Shown: positions 47,500 through 58,040, counted from the stretch's first letter. The stretch: 64,000 nt of DNA from Nephrocerus scutellatus (GCA_947095585.1 OX352761.1:28301777-28365776); one strand, 5' to 3'. The notes: a model not told the origin generated them from the letters alone. Made by a program: numbers and translations.

Positions 47500-50066
47500 C
47501 CTTATCAGGAACACTATGGCAGGCGAAAAGGTGCAAATCAGGGGTCTACGTAGCATGGAAGCAACAGCTGTCAGCATTAAAGTCAACGAAGTGGAGACCT
47601 TGCTGGTGATATCGGTGTACAATAATTGTAACGCAACGAGGGAAGACATCCAACGGGATTTGCAAACTGTCTGCAACACCTCCTCTAGACACACATACTG
47701 TGTTGTTGGAGGTGATTTTAATGCTAGACATACTCGATGGCAGGACGAAGTGTGCAATCACAAAGGAAGGGCCATTACAGACTGGATGGACTCAAATCCG
47801 CATCAGCACACGATGGCTATAGTTTCGCAGCCCCGGAAGACGTACCCTCGGACACCGTCAACTTTGGATTTTCTTTCTGGCAACCACAAATTTCTTAAAT
47901 ATTCTCCCAGAATTAAGAAATTATTCCTGCTTGGCGCATGAAAGCGACTCGGATCATATGGCCATAGAGCTTCGAGTGAGGCTGAACCAGCGAATTGAGC
48001 AAGTCACCCCAACACCTGAACTTCACATCAACTTTAAGAAAATAAACTGGAACCGGTTTAGATCAGAAGTTGAAGTTGAAGTTGATGAAGTATCCAGCGC
48101 TGCTGAGAAAGCGGAAGCCTTTGCCTGCCATTTTGAAAGGAGCTTTACGGACCGACCACCAACGCATCTTCCAGATTTCTTGGAAGAGGTTGAAAGTCTT
48201 GTGGAAGACACCACTTCTCCAGGAAATACTATAGTGCAGTTCAGTGAAGAAAATCGCGCCAACGCACCCGTAGATGTCGATATGTTTACCGGAACAGCTG
48301 TTGTCAATGATTTGATTATGAGTGGAAACTCAAAAAAATCATCAGGCACAGATGGGATTTCTAACTTTTTGCTTAAAAAGTTACCGGGTATGGCAATTTT
48401 GATGTTAACCATCATTTTCAACAATTGCCTAAACAATGGCTACTTTCCGGACTACTGGAAGGTGGCCAAGGTAGTACCAGTACCCAAGAAAACTGACCGC
48501 TCCAGTGTAACTGGTTACCGTCCAATAGCTTTACTGTGTTGTATCAGTAAAGTATTGGAATCATTGATCCGGAAAAAGTTCATTACGTTTTGTACGGAAA
48601 GAAATCTTATTCCTTCCTTTCAGTACGGTTTCCGAGAGAAGCACTCTACGCTGCACCCTCTGCTGAAGCTTCACAGTGACGTCACTAAAGGACTGAACGT
48701 CAAAAGTAGTACAGTGGCCTGTTTGCTAGACATCGAAAAAGCTTTCGATAGTGTCTGGATAAACGGGCTACTGTACAAGCTTATTAGTTTTGGTTTCCCC
48801 AAGTATATTGTAAAAATAATTAAAAATTTTCCTTTTTAACAGGGTCTTCTTTGTACAGGTGTACGACCGCCCATCGACAAGGAAAAGGATCAAAGCCGGA
48901 GTTCCTCAAGGTTCCAGACTTGGACCAGTCCTGTATAGCATCTTCACGGCGGATCAACCCACAAATACAGCCGGAACAAGGACTATGCTCTTCGCGGATG
49001 ACTCCATAACGTATGCAGTTTCCCGCTCTCCCGAGATAGCTGCCCGAAGAGTGGAGGAACACCTCAGAAATCTTTGGGACTACTACCTGAAGTGGGGACT
49101 AAAGATCAACTCCAATAAAACGGAACTCATCTGCTTCCGAGTACCAGCAACCGAAACGAGGATAAGAAAAATCGCAAGCCGGTGCAGAGCCTTAAAAATC
49201 ACCCTTCCGGATAACACAACAATAAACACCAAGTCAGAGACTAAGTACCTGGGAATCAACTTTACTGAGAGGCTCAAGTTTAACTCTCACATCGACAAAA
49301 CAGTGAAAAAAGCGAACTACGCTTTTCATTTGGTGCACCCGCTACTTAAAAGACGAAACGGTCTGTCCAACAACACCAGGCTGCTTATCTACAAGCAACT
49401 CATCAGGCCAGTGATAACCTATGGCTACCCCATATGGTTCACCGTCTCACCAACAACGATGAAGAAGATCTCCCTATTTGAAAGGAAGGTACTAAGGATC
49501 TGTACAGGACTCTGGAGGGTGACAAACAGCTATAAGTTTGTGTCGACTACAAAACTATACGAAGCAGCAGGTCTGCTGCCAATAACTGACCACTTGTTCC
49601 GAATGGCGAGGAAATTCGTCGACGCATTGGAAACACATCCAAGTCCTGAGATGCAAGGACTGCGAATCGAGGAAATCGAGCCAAGTCACCGGTACATACA
49701 CATAAGAGGATTCACTGATGCTAGTTTCGATGACATCTTTAACAATCAACACGTCTCCTTCTACGAGAAGGCGGGCAACCAATATTACAGAGGCTGAAGT
49801 TCGCCCTGTTTATACGCCGCTTAATATTTTTCATTCTTATTTTATTTTAAAATTATTGTTTAAAAATAAATTCCCTTAAAAATAAACATGTAGTAGATTA
49901 AGTAGTAAAAAATATTGTTTAAAAATAAACAATACAAAAAAAAAGACAATGTAAATACGTCGGGCCCCTATTGTTGAGCCGACACATATTAATATTAGTT
50001 ATAAGTTTAGTTTTAAATCAAAATTGTATATTACTTTAATGTTTAATAAAAAAATATCTTAATCTA
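47500..50066 (+). mobile_element. Jockey-type LINE element C (innermost layer), 5'-truncated
   Basis: + strand, 2567 bp. Endonuclease C-terminal part at 47516-47941 (VISVYNN, YCVVGGDFNARHTRW, STLDFLS); then RT at 47931-48839 (KINWNRFRSEVEV, SSGTDGISNFLLKKLPG, TGYRPIALLCCISKVLESL, FQYGFREKHSTLHPL, LLDIEKAFDSVWINGLLYKL) and 48859-49797 (KAGVPQGSRLGPVLYSIF, MLFADDSITYAV, FNSHIDKTVKKANYAFHL, LIYKQLIRPVITYGYPIWF). The three blocks are in three different frames, so there are at least two frameshifts. About 100 residues normally found after NWNRFRSEV seem deleted. The catalytic FADD is intact. The 3' UTR ends in A-rich DNA. Confidence 0.9.
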
Positions 50067-50081
50067 ATCTGTCCCATAGAG
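50067..50081. repeat. Target-site duplication of element C, right copy
   Basis: ATCTGTCCCATAGAG, identical to 47485-47499. One or two of the outermost bases could be chance matches with the element's A/T-rich end, so the true duplication is 13-15 bp. Confidence 0.9.
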
Positions 50082-51439
50082 TGTTCAATACTCTTAGAAA
50101 CTGGAGGCGGCAATGCACAATCTGGAAGCGTAGAGCTAGCTGTGAAATGCTCAGCAAACAGATTGGCCTTGTCTATAGAGCTGACAACTGGAATGTCATT
50201 ATAAATGAGCGTTTGAATTGACGACGAGGCTGTATTTTTGTTTCTTTTCACGAAAGACCAGACATTTTTACTACCTTTGGGACATTGTAGTATTTTTTGC
50301 CTTAATTTTTGGTCGTAGGCGAATTTGACTCGCCGAAGATAGGCATTGCAATCATTTCTTGCTCGTTTAAACTTTTTTCGGTTTTCCCCAGTAGGGTTTG
50401 CTTTGTAAAACCGAAAGCATACCTCTCTAATCCTAGAAGCCTCTTTACAGCTCGAGTCGTACCATCCATCTTCCTTTGATTTGATAGATTTATTCCTGAA
50501 AGGGATAAACTTTCTCATACCAATAAGAATAATGTTTGTGATTGCATCAGCGGCGGCATCCACGTTGCTATCACGAAAAAATAGCGACTAGTTAGTTCTC
50601 CCAAAGAAGTTGTTAGGGCCGTCCCAATTGGCTTTCTCGTACTGCCATACTATTTTTTGGGAGTTTTTTCTCTAACTACGTGGTTTATTAACGAGAAATT
50701 AGCTGATACTACACAATGGTCTGACGAGCCTAGATGCGATAATACATTGATGGAGTATTTATCAGGACGAGAGGTAAGGAACAAGTAACGAACAACGAAT
50801 ATCATTAGCGGAATGATATGCAGTGTCAGGTATTCGGGTAGGCTCATTTACAAGCTGAGTAAGGTGATTAAACTCAGCGAATAACTCAACACACCTTCCT
50901 TCGGGTGTTGTCTGGCCAGAATGGCGAAGCTACCCAGAATTGTGTACATTGAAACCGCCCGCAATAACGATTTCATGTTTTGTATCAATTCTTAAGATTG
51001 AATCAGACAGTGCATCAAACTCACTCTGGGTTGAAACACTGTCTAAGTGGGGGCTTCTGTAAAGGAAACAGTAGTAGATGTTGCGCTCTTGTACCTTAAC
51101 TTTGAGCCAAATGAAATTGAATTCCGGTTTGGAACTTTTGCTAATTTGTGGCAAAAGCTGAAACGCAACATCACTCCGGACACAGATTGCGGTTCCGTGT
51201 CGAGAGAAAAATAATGGCACCAAGCTATACCCAGGCAGATTAAATTCCGATACATCAGAACTATCAAACACCTGAGTTTTAATCAGTGCCAGAATTGCTG
51301 GCCTGTGGACATGTACATAGTTAAACACAGAAAACGAATTCGTTCTCAGTCCACGTATGTTGCCGAGATCCACTCTGTAGTCACACATAACTACAAAAAA
51401 AACAAACACACAAAATACAACTTTTCTCGGCACCAACTC
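50067..51439 (-). mobile_element. LINE element B, 5' half (middle layer of nest)
   Basis: On -: start MVPRKVVFCVFVFFVVMCDY at 51436, endonuclease (VDLGNIRGLRTNSFSVFNYV, AILALIKTQVF, RHGTAICVRSDV, YYCFLYRSPH, HEIVIAGGFNVHNSG, with the expected GDFN reading GGFN), then a segment at 50847-50650 (GSSDHCVVSANF) and the linker at 50563-50086 (DGWYDSSCKEASRIREVCFR, NVWSFVKRNKNTASSSIQTL, KANLFAEHFTASSTLPDC), ending ...SIEHSMGQI exactly where element C is inserted. The product continues at 47495. Confidence 0.9.
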
Positions 51440-52075
51440 AGTAACTCAAGTTAACATTGCTGAACAACCGGTAGAGAGAGAGAGTAGAGAGTTTCCAATA
51501 TCTTGGGAGTATTGTCTCGGCCGAAGGTGGAGTCGAACAGGACATTGTCAACCGAATCGGCAAAGCTAAATCAGTGTTTGGAATGATGTCCATGATATGG
51601 CGAAACAATGCGATCAGCTTAAACACCAAGCTGCAACTGTTCCATTCAAATTTTGAATCTGTGCTGTTGTATGGGTTCAGTACTTGGAAGGTGACCGCTA
51701 CCTTCACAAAAAGATTACAAACGTTCGTAAATAGGTGCCTACGGAACATCTTAAGGGTTTTCTGGCCTAACCGTATCCCTAACGAACATCTTTACCAGAG
51801 AACAGGTCAGGAACCAATAGGCACAACCATCCAACGACGGAAGTGGTAGTGGATTGGTCATACACTCCGAAAAGGCGACAGTTCCATAGCAAACTACGCA
51901 ATGCAGTGTAATCCGTTATCTCAGGATGGTAGAAGAACGGGTCGTCCGAGAAATACATGGCGCAGAACCGTTGAGGAGCAGTCACGGCAATTGGGGAAGG
52001 GTTGAAGAGAGCTGAAGTTCATTGCCAGAAACCGCACGCAATGGCGCGTAGGCGTAGTAGAGGCCCAAAGACATA
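51440..52075 (+). mobile_element. LINE element A, 3' fragment (outer layer of nest)
   Basis: The + frames read VNIAEQPVE, then EFQYLGSIVSAEGGVEQDIV with frame slips, VNRIGKAKSVFGMMSMIWRN, LQTFVNRCLRNILRVFWPN and RRTGRPRNTWRRTVEEQSRQ. This is the C-terminal part that follows YADD in the same type of LINE seen at 45757-45998, same orientation. Roughly 20-30 residues between the two parts are missing, so the element B insertion came with, or was followed by, a small target deletion. Confidence 0.8.
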
Positions 52076-52429
52076 CAAGGGGATATAGGACATAAAGAAA
52101 AGAAATAAAAAGGGGTAAAGAGGTAGGACTCCTGGGTCAAGGGGTCAATTTGTTTTTACAAACCGCATGTTTTTAAGAATTTTCAAGAATTTTTGAATAG
52201 ACCTTATTGGTATTTAAAGAAAAGCAGAACCACCATATTATTGTGGTCCCTGATTTTTTTTTCATATTTTTAATTTTTTTTTTTTCAAATCTTATTTTTA
52301 TTATTGTCCAGAATTTTTATATCCTTCTTCAATTTTGCAAACGAAAACGAGACCGTCATAACAGGATCCCTGGGTCAATGAAACACATGCTCAGTAGAAC
52401 ACTATCGCGATCACCGAACAGCTAATAAG

Positions 52430-52800
52430 TGGTATGATATAAAAATAATATTGCTGGCTGGCTGGTCAGATCTTGTGATCAATTTTTAACCCACTCCCCA
52501 AAGCATGATTTAATTGAAATTTTGCACACATGTGTATTTCCGGTGACAACACTTTCTATTAAAATTTGGTGCCCATATACATTTTTTAAAAATTAACTTA
52601 ATTTTCTTCAAATTTTATACACATGTGTATCTGCGATGGACAAAACTTTTTGGGCCCGAGGCCCGAGGGTAGCCCATAAAATATTTTTAAAAATTAACCC
52701 GAATTTCTTCAAATTTTAAACACATGTGTATCACTGATCGAACATTTTTTGTATATTTTTTTGGAGTGATCGGGCCCTGAGGCCCGAGGTGTGCCAATGG
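52430..52800 (+). repeat. ACACATGTGTAT repeat family, array copy
   Basis: Starts with TGGCTGGCTGG simple sequence and GATCAATTTTTAACCCACTC, then at least three units of about 100 bp, each with the palindromic ACACATGTGTAT (about 52527, 52619, 52720), followed by CAAC/GGAC and an (A/T)-rich plus GGGCCC(G/T)AGG(C)CCGAGG stretch. No protein is encoded. Confidence 0.7.
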
Positions 52801-53023
52801 GTAATACATTATATATAATTTGGTAATAATCGGCAAATTATAAGTTGTTGAGGTGGGGCTTATTTCACAGATTAACCCAGAAGTATTGATGACAAACTTT
52901 TCAAGGGCAGATCAGCATCAAAATTAATTGAACATATCTTTCCGATACACCAATGACTTTTGATATACCAAGAAAGCAGCAATATGACAATTTTCTACAA
53001 GCACTTTTTTCAATTGTTTACAC
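52801..53023. other. Spacer left of the Harbinger element
   Basis: No feature recognised. Confidence 0.3.
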
Positions 53024-53026
53024 TTA
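53024..53026. repeat. TTA target-site duplication, left
   Basis: TTA directly before the left inverted repeat, matched by TTA at 54713-54715. Confidence 0.8.
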
Positions 53027-53275
53027 CGGCCATATTATTCACTCGGTTTAAATTTGGTTTATTTTAAACCATGGTTTAAATAATTTTAAACCAAATTTTT
53101 TCTGAAATTTCATATTATTCACTTGGTTTAAAAATTTAAACCAAAATTTTTTAACCAATTGGCCGATAAACCATGATAAACCACGCCGATTTTAAACCAC
53201 ACTCCGACGGCCGGTTTATTGACATTTTCGTTGGTTTAATTCATGTTTTCATATTATTCACTCATTTTTCAATCC
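53027..53275 (+). repeat. Harbinger left end: TIR plus subterminal repeats
   Basis: The TIR head CATATTATTCACTCGG is repeated inward at 53111 (CATATTATTCACTTGG) and 53250 (CATATTATTCACTC). Between them GGTTTA(A/T) words occur in both orientations, including the perfect 18-bp palindrome TTTAAACCATGGTTTAAA at 53063-53080. Such subterminal arrays are usual binding sites for the transposase or its Myb-like partner; the binding here is inferred. Confidence 0.8.
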
Positions 53276-53532
53276 AAGCAGTTGTGTTGTGAAAAACAGT
53301 TTTTTCAAATTAAATTTTTTTTTTTGAATGTATATTCATCATTTTAGTGCCGTTTTGCTGTGCATTGACAGAATAGAAAAAAAATCTGTGAATTTTGTCA
53401 AATTAAATTTATTTTATTGAAGGTAAGTTCATCGTTTTATTTTGCCATTTTAGTGCACTTTTGCTGTGCATGGACACAATGAAAAGAAAAAATATATCAC
53501 TCTTTACTTTATAATTTTTATATAATTCAGAA

Positions 53533-53768
53533 ATGGATGTATTAGATAAAATTGACGACATTTTGATGTCCTCCACGTCGTCATCAGAGGGAGAAGGAGG
53601 TGTACGACAAGTGCGACATGCGGTGAAACGTCCTTACCGCACCCACAAGCGCTCCAAGGTCGACAACTACGACGACGTTGACTTCCGAAAATACTTTCGG
53701 CTCAACAAGGACGCTTTTTGGCGACTGCACGCCATGGTTCGTAACAGCATCGATGGCGATCCGCGTCG
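53533..53768 (+). pseudogene. Harbinger transposase, first exon only
   Basis: MDVLDKIDDILMSSTSSSEG, then KRPYRTHKRSKVDNYDDVDF and RLNKDAFWRLHAMVRNSIDG-DPRR. The (R/K)-x-F-R-L-x-K-x-A/T-F-x-x-L pattern followed by GDPRR is the N-terminal region of Harbinger transposases, before the DDE domain. After GDPRR the sequence becomes GTATGT, which could be a genuine splice donor. No downstream catalytic exon exists within the element. The open frame is otherwise undamaged. Confidence 0.75.
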
Positions 53769-53784
53769 GTATGTAATTCCATCA

Positions 53785-54215
53785 TATTTTTTAATATTTT
53801 CGGTATTCCCAGCCAGCTTCACCTGAAGCGATGCCGCAAATTCTTTCACGGCCTCCGAAAGATCAAATGACACTTTCGGAGGCTTTGCCGGAGGCAGCAG
53901 CCCCCCTCCAGTGGCCATTGTGCAAGCCATTGTGTGCTGTGCTAACTTTTTTAAATCTTTTTTGATGTTGTTTGTCCGCTCTTTTAAGGCATTTGCGTCT
54001 CGTTGCTGGACCCCGGGCGAAGCATTGAATACTTGGGCGATATCGTTCCAGCCCGCCAAACGATCATGGATGGTTGTTTTATTGGTTACCATGCTGCAGA
54101 TATCACTCGACAACACCAAACGACACAACAAATCGGTTTCTATTTGTGAGAACCGCTTGGAGCGTAAATGTTTTGCTGGTTTCATCAATTTATAAAGAAA
54201 ATTGCCGTCCTCCAT
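53785..54215 (-). pseudogene. Harbinger accessory Myb/SANT-like (zeste-type) protein, 3'-truncated
   Basis: Starts MEDGNFLYKLMKPAKHLRSK. The DNA-binding domain has RFSQIETDLLCRLVLSS, a W in RLAGWNDIAQVFNA, and LKERTNNIKKDLKKLA, then TGGGLLPPAKPP. This layout matches the Myb_DNA-bind_5 (regulatory protein zeste) type domain often found in the second gene of Harbinger elements. The frame stays open to 53667, but beyond about 53785 it is only the antisense of transposase exon 1, marking the deletion junction. The domain seems intact, so the truncated protein could still bind DNA if expressed. Confidence 0.7.
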
Positions 54216-54534
54216 ATCTCTTTCTGATTTAGAGACAATAAATACAAATTTATTAAATAAAAATGCACAAAACAAAACTTTCTACCTTAACTTCCTCAAA
54301 TGATGAAATAATAATTTTTTTTTAATATTTCTATTGCTGCAATTGCGTTTATTTACCTCGACAATTTTCTGTTTATTTCACTATAAAACGAAAGTATTTT
54401 CGAAAAAAGAATTTCCACAGTTTTTTGTTTTAGATTACTAAGGAAAAAACCTAACGTGAAATTTCAAATGGCTGTCAAATAGTTGTCAAATCGAGCAAAT
54501 CTGACATTTCATGGCCGTCTAACTGGTTAAGAAA

Positions 54535-54712
54535 ATAAACCAATGGCGAAATAAACCAAAATAAACCAAACAGATTTAAACCAGAAAAGTAGTGAATAAT
54601 ATGGACATGGTTTAAAATTTTCTGGTTTAAAATCGGTTGGTTTATTTTGGTTTATTTTTTTGGTTTAAAAGTGTTTAAACCACGTTTTTTAACCGAGTGA
54701 ATAATATGGCCG
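54535..54712 (-). repeat. Harbinger right end: TIR plus subterminal repeats
   Basis: Inward copy AGTGAATAATATGG at 54591-54604 and terminal copy GAGTGAATAATATGGCCG at 54695-54712. AAACCA/TGGTTTA words occur about every 10-15 bp between them. Confidence 0.8.
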
Positions 54713-54715
54713 TTA
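54713..54715. repeat. TTA target-site duplication, right
   Basis: Matches 53024-53026. Confidence 0.8.
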
Positions 54716-55190
54716 CATTTTTGTCTGTTTCAGATATTGATGGGCCGACGTTTTTCTGTACAAAATTTAACTAAAAATGCTTTTTTAAGCATTGGCATTT
54801 GGCCATAATAAAAAAGTTTTTATATAATTTTTGTCCAGCAACCATATCATACAACGTACATACTGGTGGATTATTTAACGGTATGCTCTTTTTTATTTTT
54901 GAAACAATGGCGTCTAAATGGTGATATAGTCATCTGTATTCTACTTTGTTATTTTATTTTCACAAATATACATACGAAAGTGACTGTTTCCTAACAATAA
55001 CTGAGCCACCAAAGAAGGTATTTATTAACCCTATATGCGTGGTTAAAAGTTCGAGTTGATGATGATGATAAATGGGTTGTAGTAGTACTACGACCCATTT
55101 GAATCTATTGCGCTGCCCCCTGACTTGTGCTACGGAGACAGTGCACCACATCCATGCCATACCTTACGGAGTCTGCAGCTGTCATTCCCC
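54716..55190. other. TE-island spacer
   Basis: No feature recognised. Confidence 0.3.
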
Positions 55191-55192
55191 TT

Positions 55193-55800
55193 CTAATTTA
55201 ATTTATTTAGATGCACTTTCAGATTACAATGCCCTGTTAGGAAACCCGTAATGATTCTTACATTACTTCTACTTAGTCCCAATATCAAGCGAGACCTCTT
55301 TGCGTTATAGTTACCCAGCGGTTTCTTTGCTTGCCGTAGACCCGGGAGATTTTCCCATCTTACGGAACCGCCTGACTTACCTATACTGCGTATATATTCC
55401 CGCATTATGCGGTACCCTATCCCACAGAATGGTACTGGCCCTACAAGCGGAGTTTCTGCTCCATTATTAGCGAGTTTATCGGCTGCTTCGTTGCCTTCTA
55501 TGTCAGTGGGTCCCGGCACCAAGTACAAACGTACTTTGCTCTGCATTCATGCACAAGTTTGGATGTGATGTGGAATGCATCCAGGGCATTATGAGGCTAT
55601 TTTTTGCCTCATGTAGTTCCTTTCCTGATTAAAGTATGCACATATTTCGATGGCATTTTCTTCTGCCTGGAATAAATTCGGGTAATGCCCCATTGCTACA
55701 GAGCTATTGCTTGGTTCGTGCCCCATAGACTCCAGCACCCGTGCCTTCTGATTTCTTTGATCCATCCGTATTACACTTTATGGCACCCGGATGTATCTGG
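55193..55800 (-). mobile_element. LINE RNase H domain fragment
   Basis: On -, KCNTDGSK and GTGAGVYG near 55780-55740 give the first RNase H Asp block, in a frame with stops. The open frame from 55546 reads YLVPGPTDIEGNEAADKLAN, the terminal H/D block (normally VPGHxxIxGNExAD; here the His is Pro), then LILGLSRSNVRIITGFLTGH and CNLKVHL, the tail that follows RNase H in I/R1/LOA-type LINEs. The His-to-Pro change and stops show it is dead. This clade differs from all other LINEs in the window. Confidence 0.8.
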
Positions 55801-55910
55801 TATTCAGTTTCAGATCTAAAAGTTTGAGTTAGAATTGTGTTTAAATTTCGATCGGAGTATTTCAGCACATAGGTTGAAAGATTGAAGTTGTTGGGTTAAG
55901 ATACTATGTA

Positions 55911-56556
55911 ATAGTATATTACATAACGAGCGAGGAAAGTGGAGTTTATTTACGATGAGCACTTTTCTGCGAATAATATGTACGCTATTTTTCACACGAC
56001 CAAACCCGGTTTTTCTGCTCAACCGGTTATGCGCAATGCAAAATTACTCTGGGAATGTGTGTTCGCTGTGACTGCAGTAAATAACAAAAGTATTTTATAT
56101 GTTAAATCACTAGAGTGTGTAAAGGCTACTTTCGAAGCTAGGTTATAGTGTATGAAACAGTCACTTTCGTCTATGGGCTTGTGAAATAGTATATTACAAA
56201 CGAGCAAGGAAAGTGGAGTTTATCGTGTGAGTTAGGAGCTTGAAACCCGAGGCGGTAGCCGAGTACAATGAGTACTTTTCTGCGAGTAATGTACGCTATT
56301 TTTCACACGACCGAGGCGGTAGCCGAGTACAATGAGTACTTTTCTGCGAGTAATGTACGCTATTTTTCACACGACCAAAACCGGTTTTTCTGCTAAACCG
56401 GTTATGCGCAATGCAACATTACTCTGAGAATGTGTTTGCTGTGACTGCAGTAAATAACAAAAGTATTTTATATGTTAAATCACTAGAGTGTGTAAAGTCT
56501 ACTTTTGAAGCTAGGTTATAGTGTATGAAACAATCACTTTCATCTATGGGCGTGTG
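55911..56556 (+). repeat. Tandem duplication (~275 bp) with nested 64-bp duplication
   Basis: Unit 1 (55911-about 56184) and unit 2 (about 56186-56556) share AATAGTATATTACA, AAGGAAAGTGGAGTTTAT, GCTATTTTTCACACGACC, CCGGTTATGCGCAATGCA and AACAAAAGTATTTTATATGT. Unit 2 contains an extra tandem pair of about 64 bp (CGAGGCGGTAGCCGAGTACA ... CACACGAC) at about 56250-56378. A 30-bp piece of the same unit is inverted at 56864-56893. The short open frames inside are shadows of the repeat. Confidence 0.8.
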
Positions 56557-57975
56557 AAAAAGGTATATCAGCAAAAGTTTCAACTTGACTTCGTTGAGCC
56601 AGTGTAGTCGAGTTTGACCCGACTCGAATTCGAATTCGATCTGAATTCGATCGAAGTTTATATGGTGTCAAAACGTACTTCAAGCTGTATTCAACCTTAC
56701 GTTGTAGTAATTATCCATTCGCATCGATCAGCCGTGCGCTATATCACTACCGTTCTTGTGATTTACTACAGAATTATTTTCAAATTGATATTTATTGTTT
56801 TATTACGGTTGAGCTAGAATTCTCTTTGTAATTACGACAGTTCAGTTCAAGCACAATCATATTTAGTCGTGTGAAAAATAGCGTACATTACTCGCTGTCG
56901 CCTTGTGCATCAAGCTTTTTACTCGCAAGATAACGTTCATCTTCCTAGCTCGGCATTCCTTTCCCAAATCTTACTTCGCATTAAACGAAATAAATTTTGT
57001 TTATATCGCAGTAGTTATTTTGCCAATTTTCATTCGATCTGTAATTCATCTCGCAACGTGATCACTTTGGAATGCTCTATCCACGATTCTCTATCTAATT
57101 TTACTTCTAATCACAACGCAAGATGAAAACTTGCCGAACACAAATTACTAATAAATGAAATAATTAAAATGCAAGAAAACAAATTACGAAAGGATTATGG
57201 CGAAATGATAAATTAATTAAAAAAAATCCGCTGTTAGACCTATTCACCTCGGCATGTAAGATACTATTTTCTTCATCTTTTCTACTGTCTTAGCTCGGTA
57301 ACCGTGAGGTTCAAATTGCAGCATAATATCTAACCGTTATGTTGCAGGACCTAAACACGTAATAAAAAATAATGGTTTCAAGCGAGACTCTAGATATGTA
57401 ATTAGAGAGTAAGCTTAATGGCGAAAGCTGGGTAAGCGCGGGGTATAATCCCTAATCTCGACCGACCTATGTCTTAGCTCGGTATATTTGACGCATCCAT
57501 TTTCGTAAAAAAATGTAATATTAGAATGCATGCTGCCGAACAATAATTTATTTATCTATCCGTTATGAGCTGAGCTGCATTTTTCAGTCAACACACATAC
57601 ATATATGATTTAGATAAACCTTAACAGACCGAAGTAAACTACTATTTTAATAATAACAATACAACTTTTCCACAATATCGAAAGCAAATTATTAAGTGCA
57701 AATTTCCTACGGTTCTAACGCAAAAATGGTTACATTTCCTAACAATGACAAGTATTCAACTTAAATTCATATATTATACTTATTTGTTTATGCAATTGTT
57801 GCATAATACTTATTGTATTGTATTATTGTAATTGAAACAGGGGTTGATAATTTTACTCCTAATTTGATAATACATTGTATTATAATGCATTGTTTTTATT
57901 ATTGTCATTTGTAGAGGTATCGTACCGTACATATATCTGGAGCGGATTCTTCTACAGATTGTATTAATCCTAACT
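56557..57975. other. Spacer between TE island and Gyc88E
   Basis: Holds the inverted 30-bp piece GTCGTGTGAAAAATAGCGTA... at 56864-56893 (complement of the tandem unit at 56.34 kb) and, at about 57395-57465, a short stretch with GCTTAATGGCGAAAGCT-GGTAAGC words related to the GAT-tailed repeat. The phrase TCTTAGCTCGGTA occurs at about 57288 and 57472. No gene seen. Confidence 0.4.
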
Positions 57976-57981
57976 TTTATT
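57976..57981 (-). promoter_or_regulatory. Polyadenylation signal AATAAA of Gyc88E
   Basis: AATAAA on the - strand, 60 nt after the stop codon of the last exon (58041). It supports the inferred exon 9. Confidence 0.65.
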
Positions 57982-58040
57982 TGGTATATTCTAAATCTTG
58001 CGTCAGTTGGCTCTATGATAAGCTTCGCAATGTTCCCACC

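Larger units (their letters stand above)
53027..54712. mobile_element. PIF/Harbinger DNA transposon, deletion derivative with intact ends
   Basis: Inverted ends: left CGGCCATATTATTCACTCGG (53027), right its exact complement ending at 54712. Flanking TTA at 53024-53026 and 54713-54715 is the 3-bp TWA-type duplication typical of PIF/Harbinger. It holds the first exon of a transposase-like gene (+) and a Myb/SANT-like gene (-) converging on each other, the usual two-gene content of the superfamily, but everything between them, including the DDE domain, is gone. Ends are packed with GGTTTA/TAAACC words. Length 1686 bp. Confidence 0.9.

Noticed and set aside
48023..48436. 137-codon - strand frame
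   Set aside because: Antisense shadow of element C reverse transcriptase.
53040..53280. Telomere-like TTTAAACC/GGTTTA repeats
   Set aside because: Irregular spacing, both orientations, and bounded by transposon TIRs; insect telomeric repeats are TTAGG.
55193..55546. Functional RNase H gene
   Set aside because: The His of the terminal block is Pro, upstream catalytic block has stops, and the tail is LINE-type.
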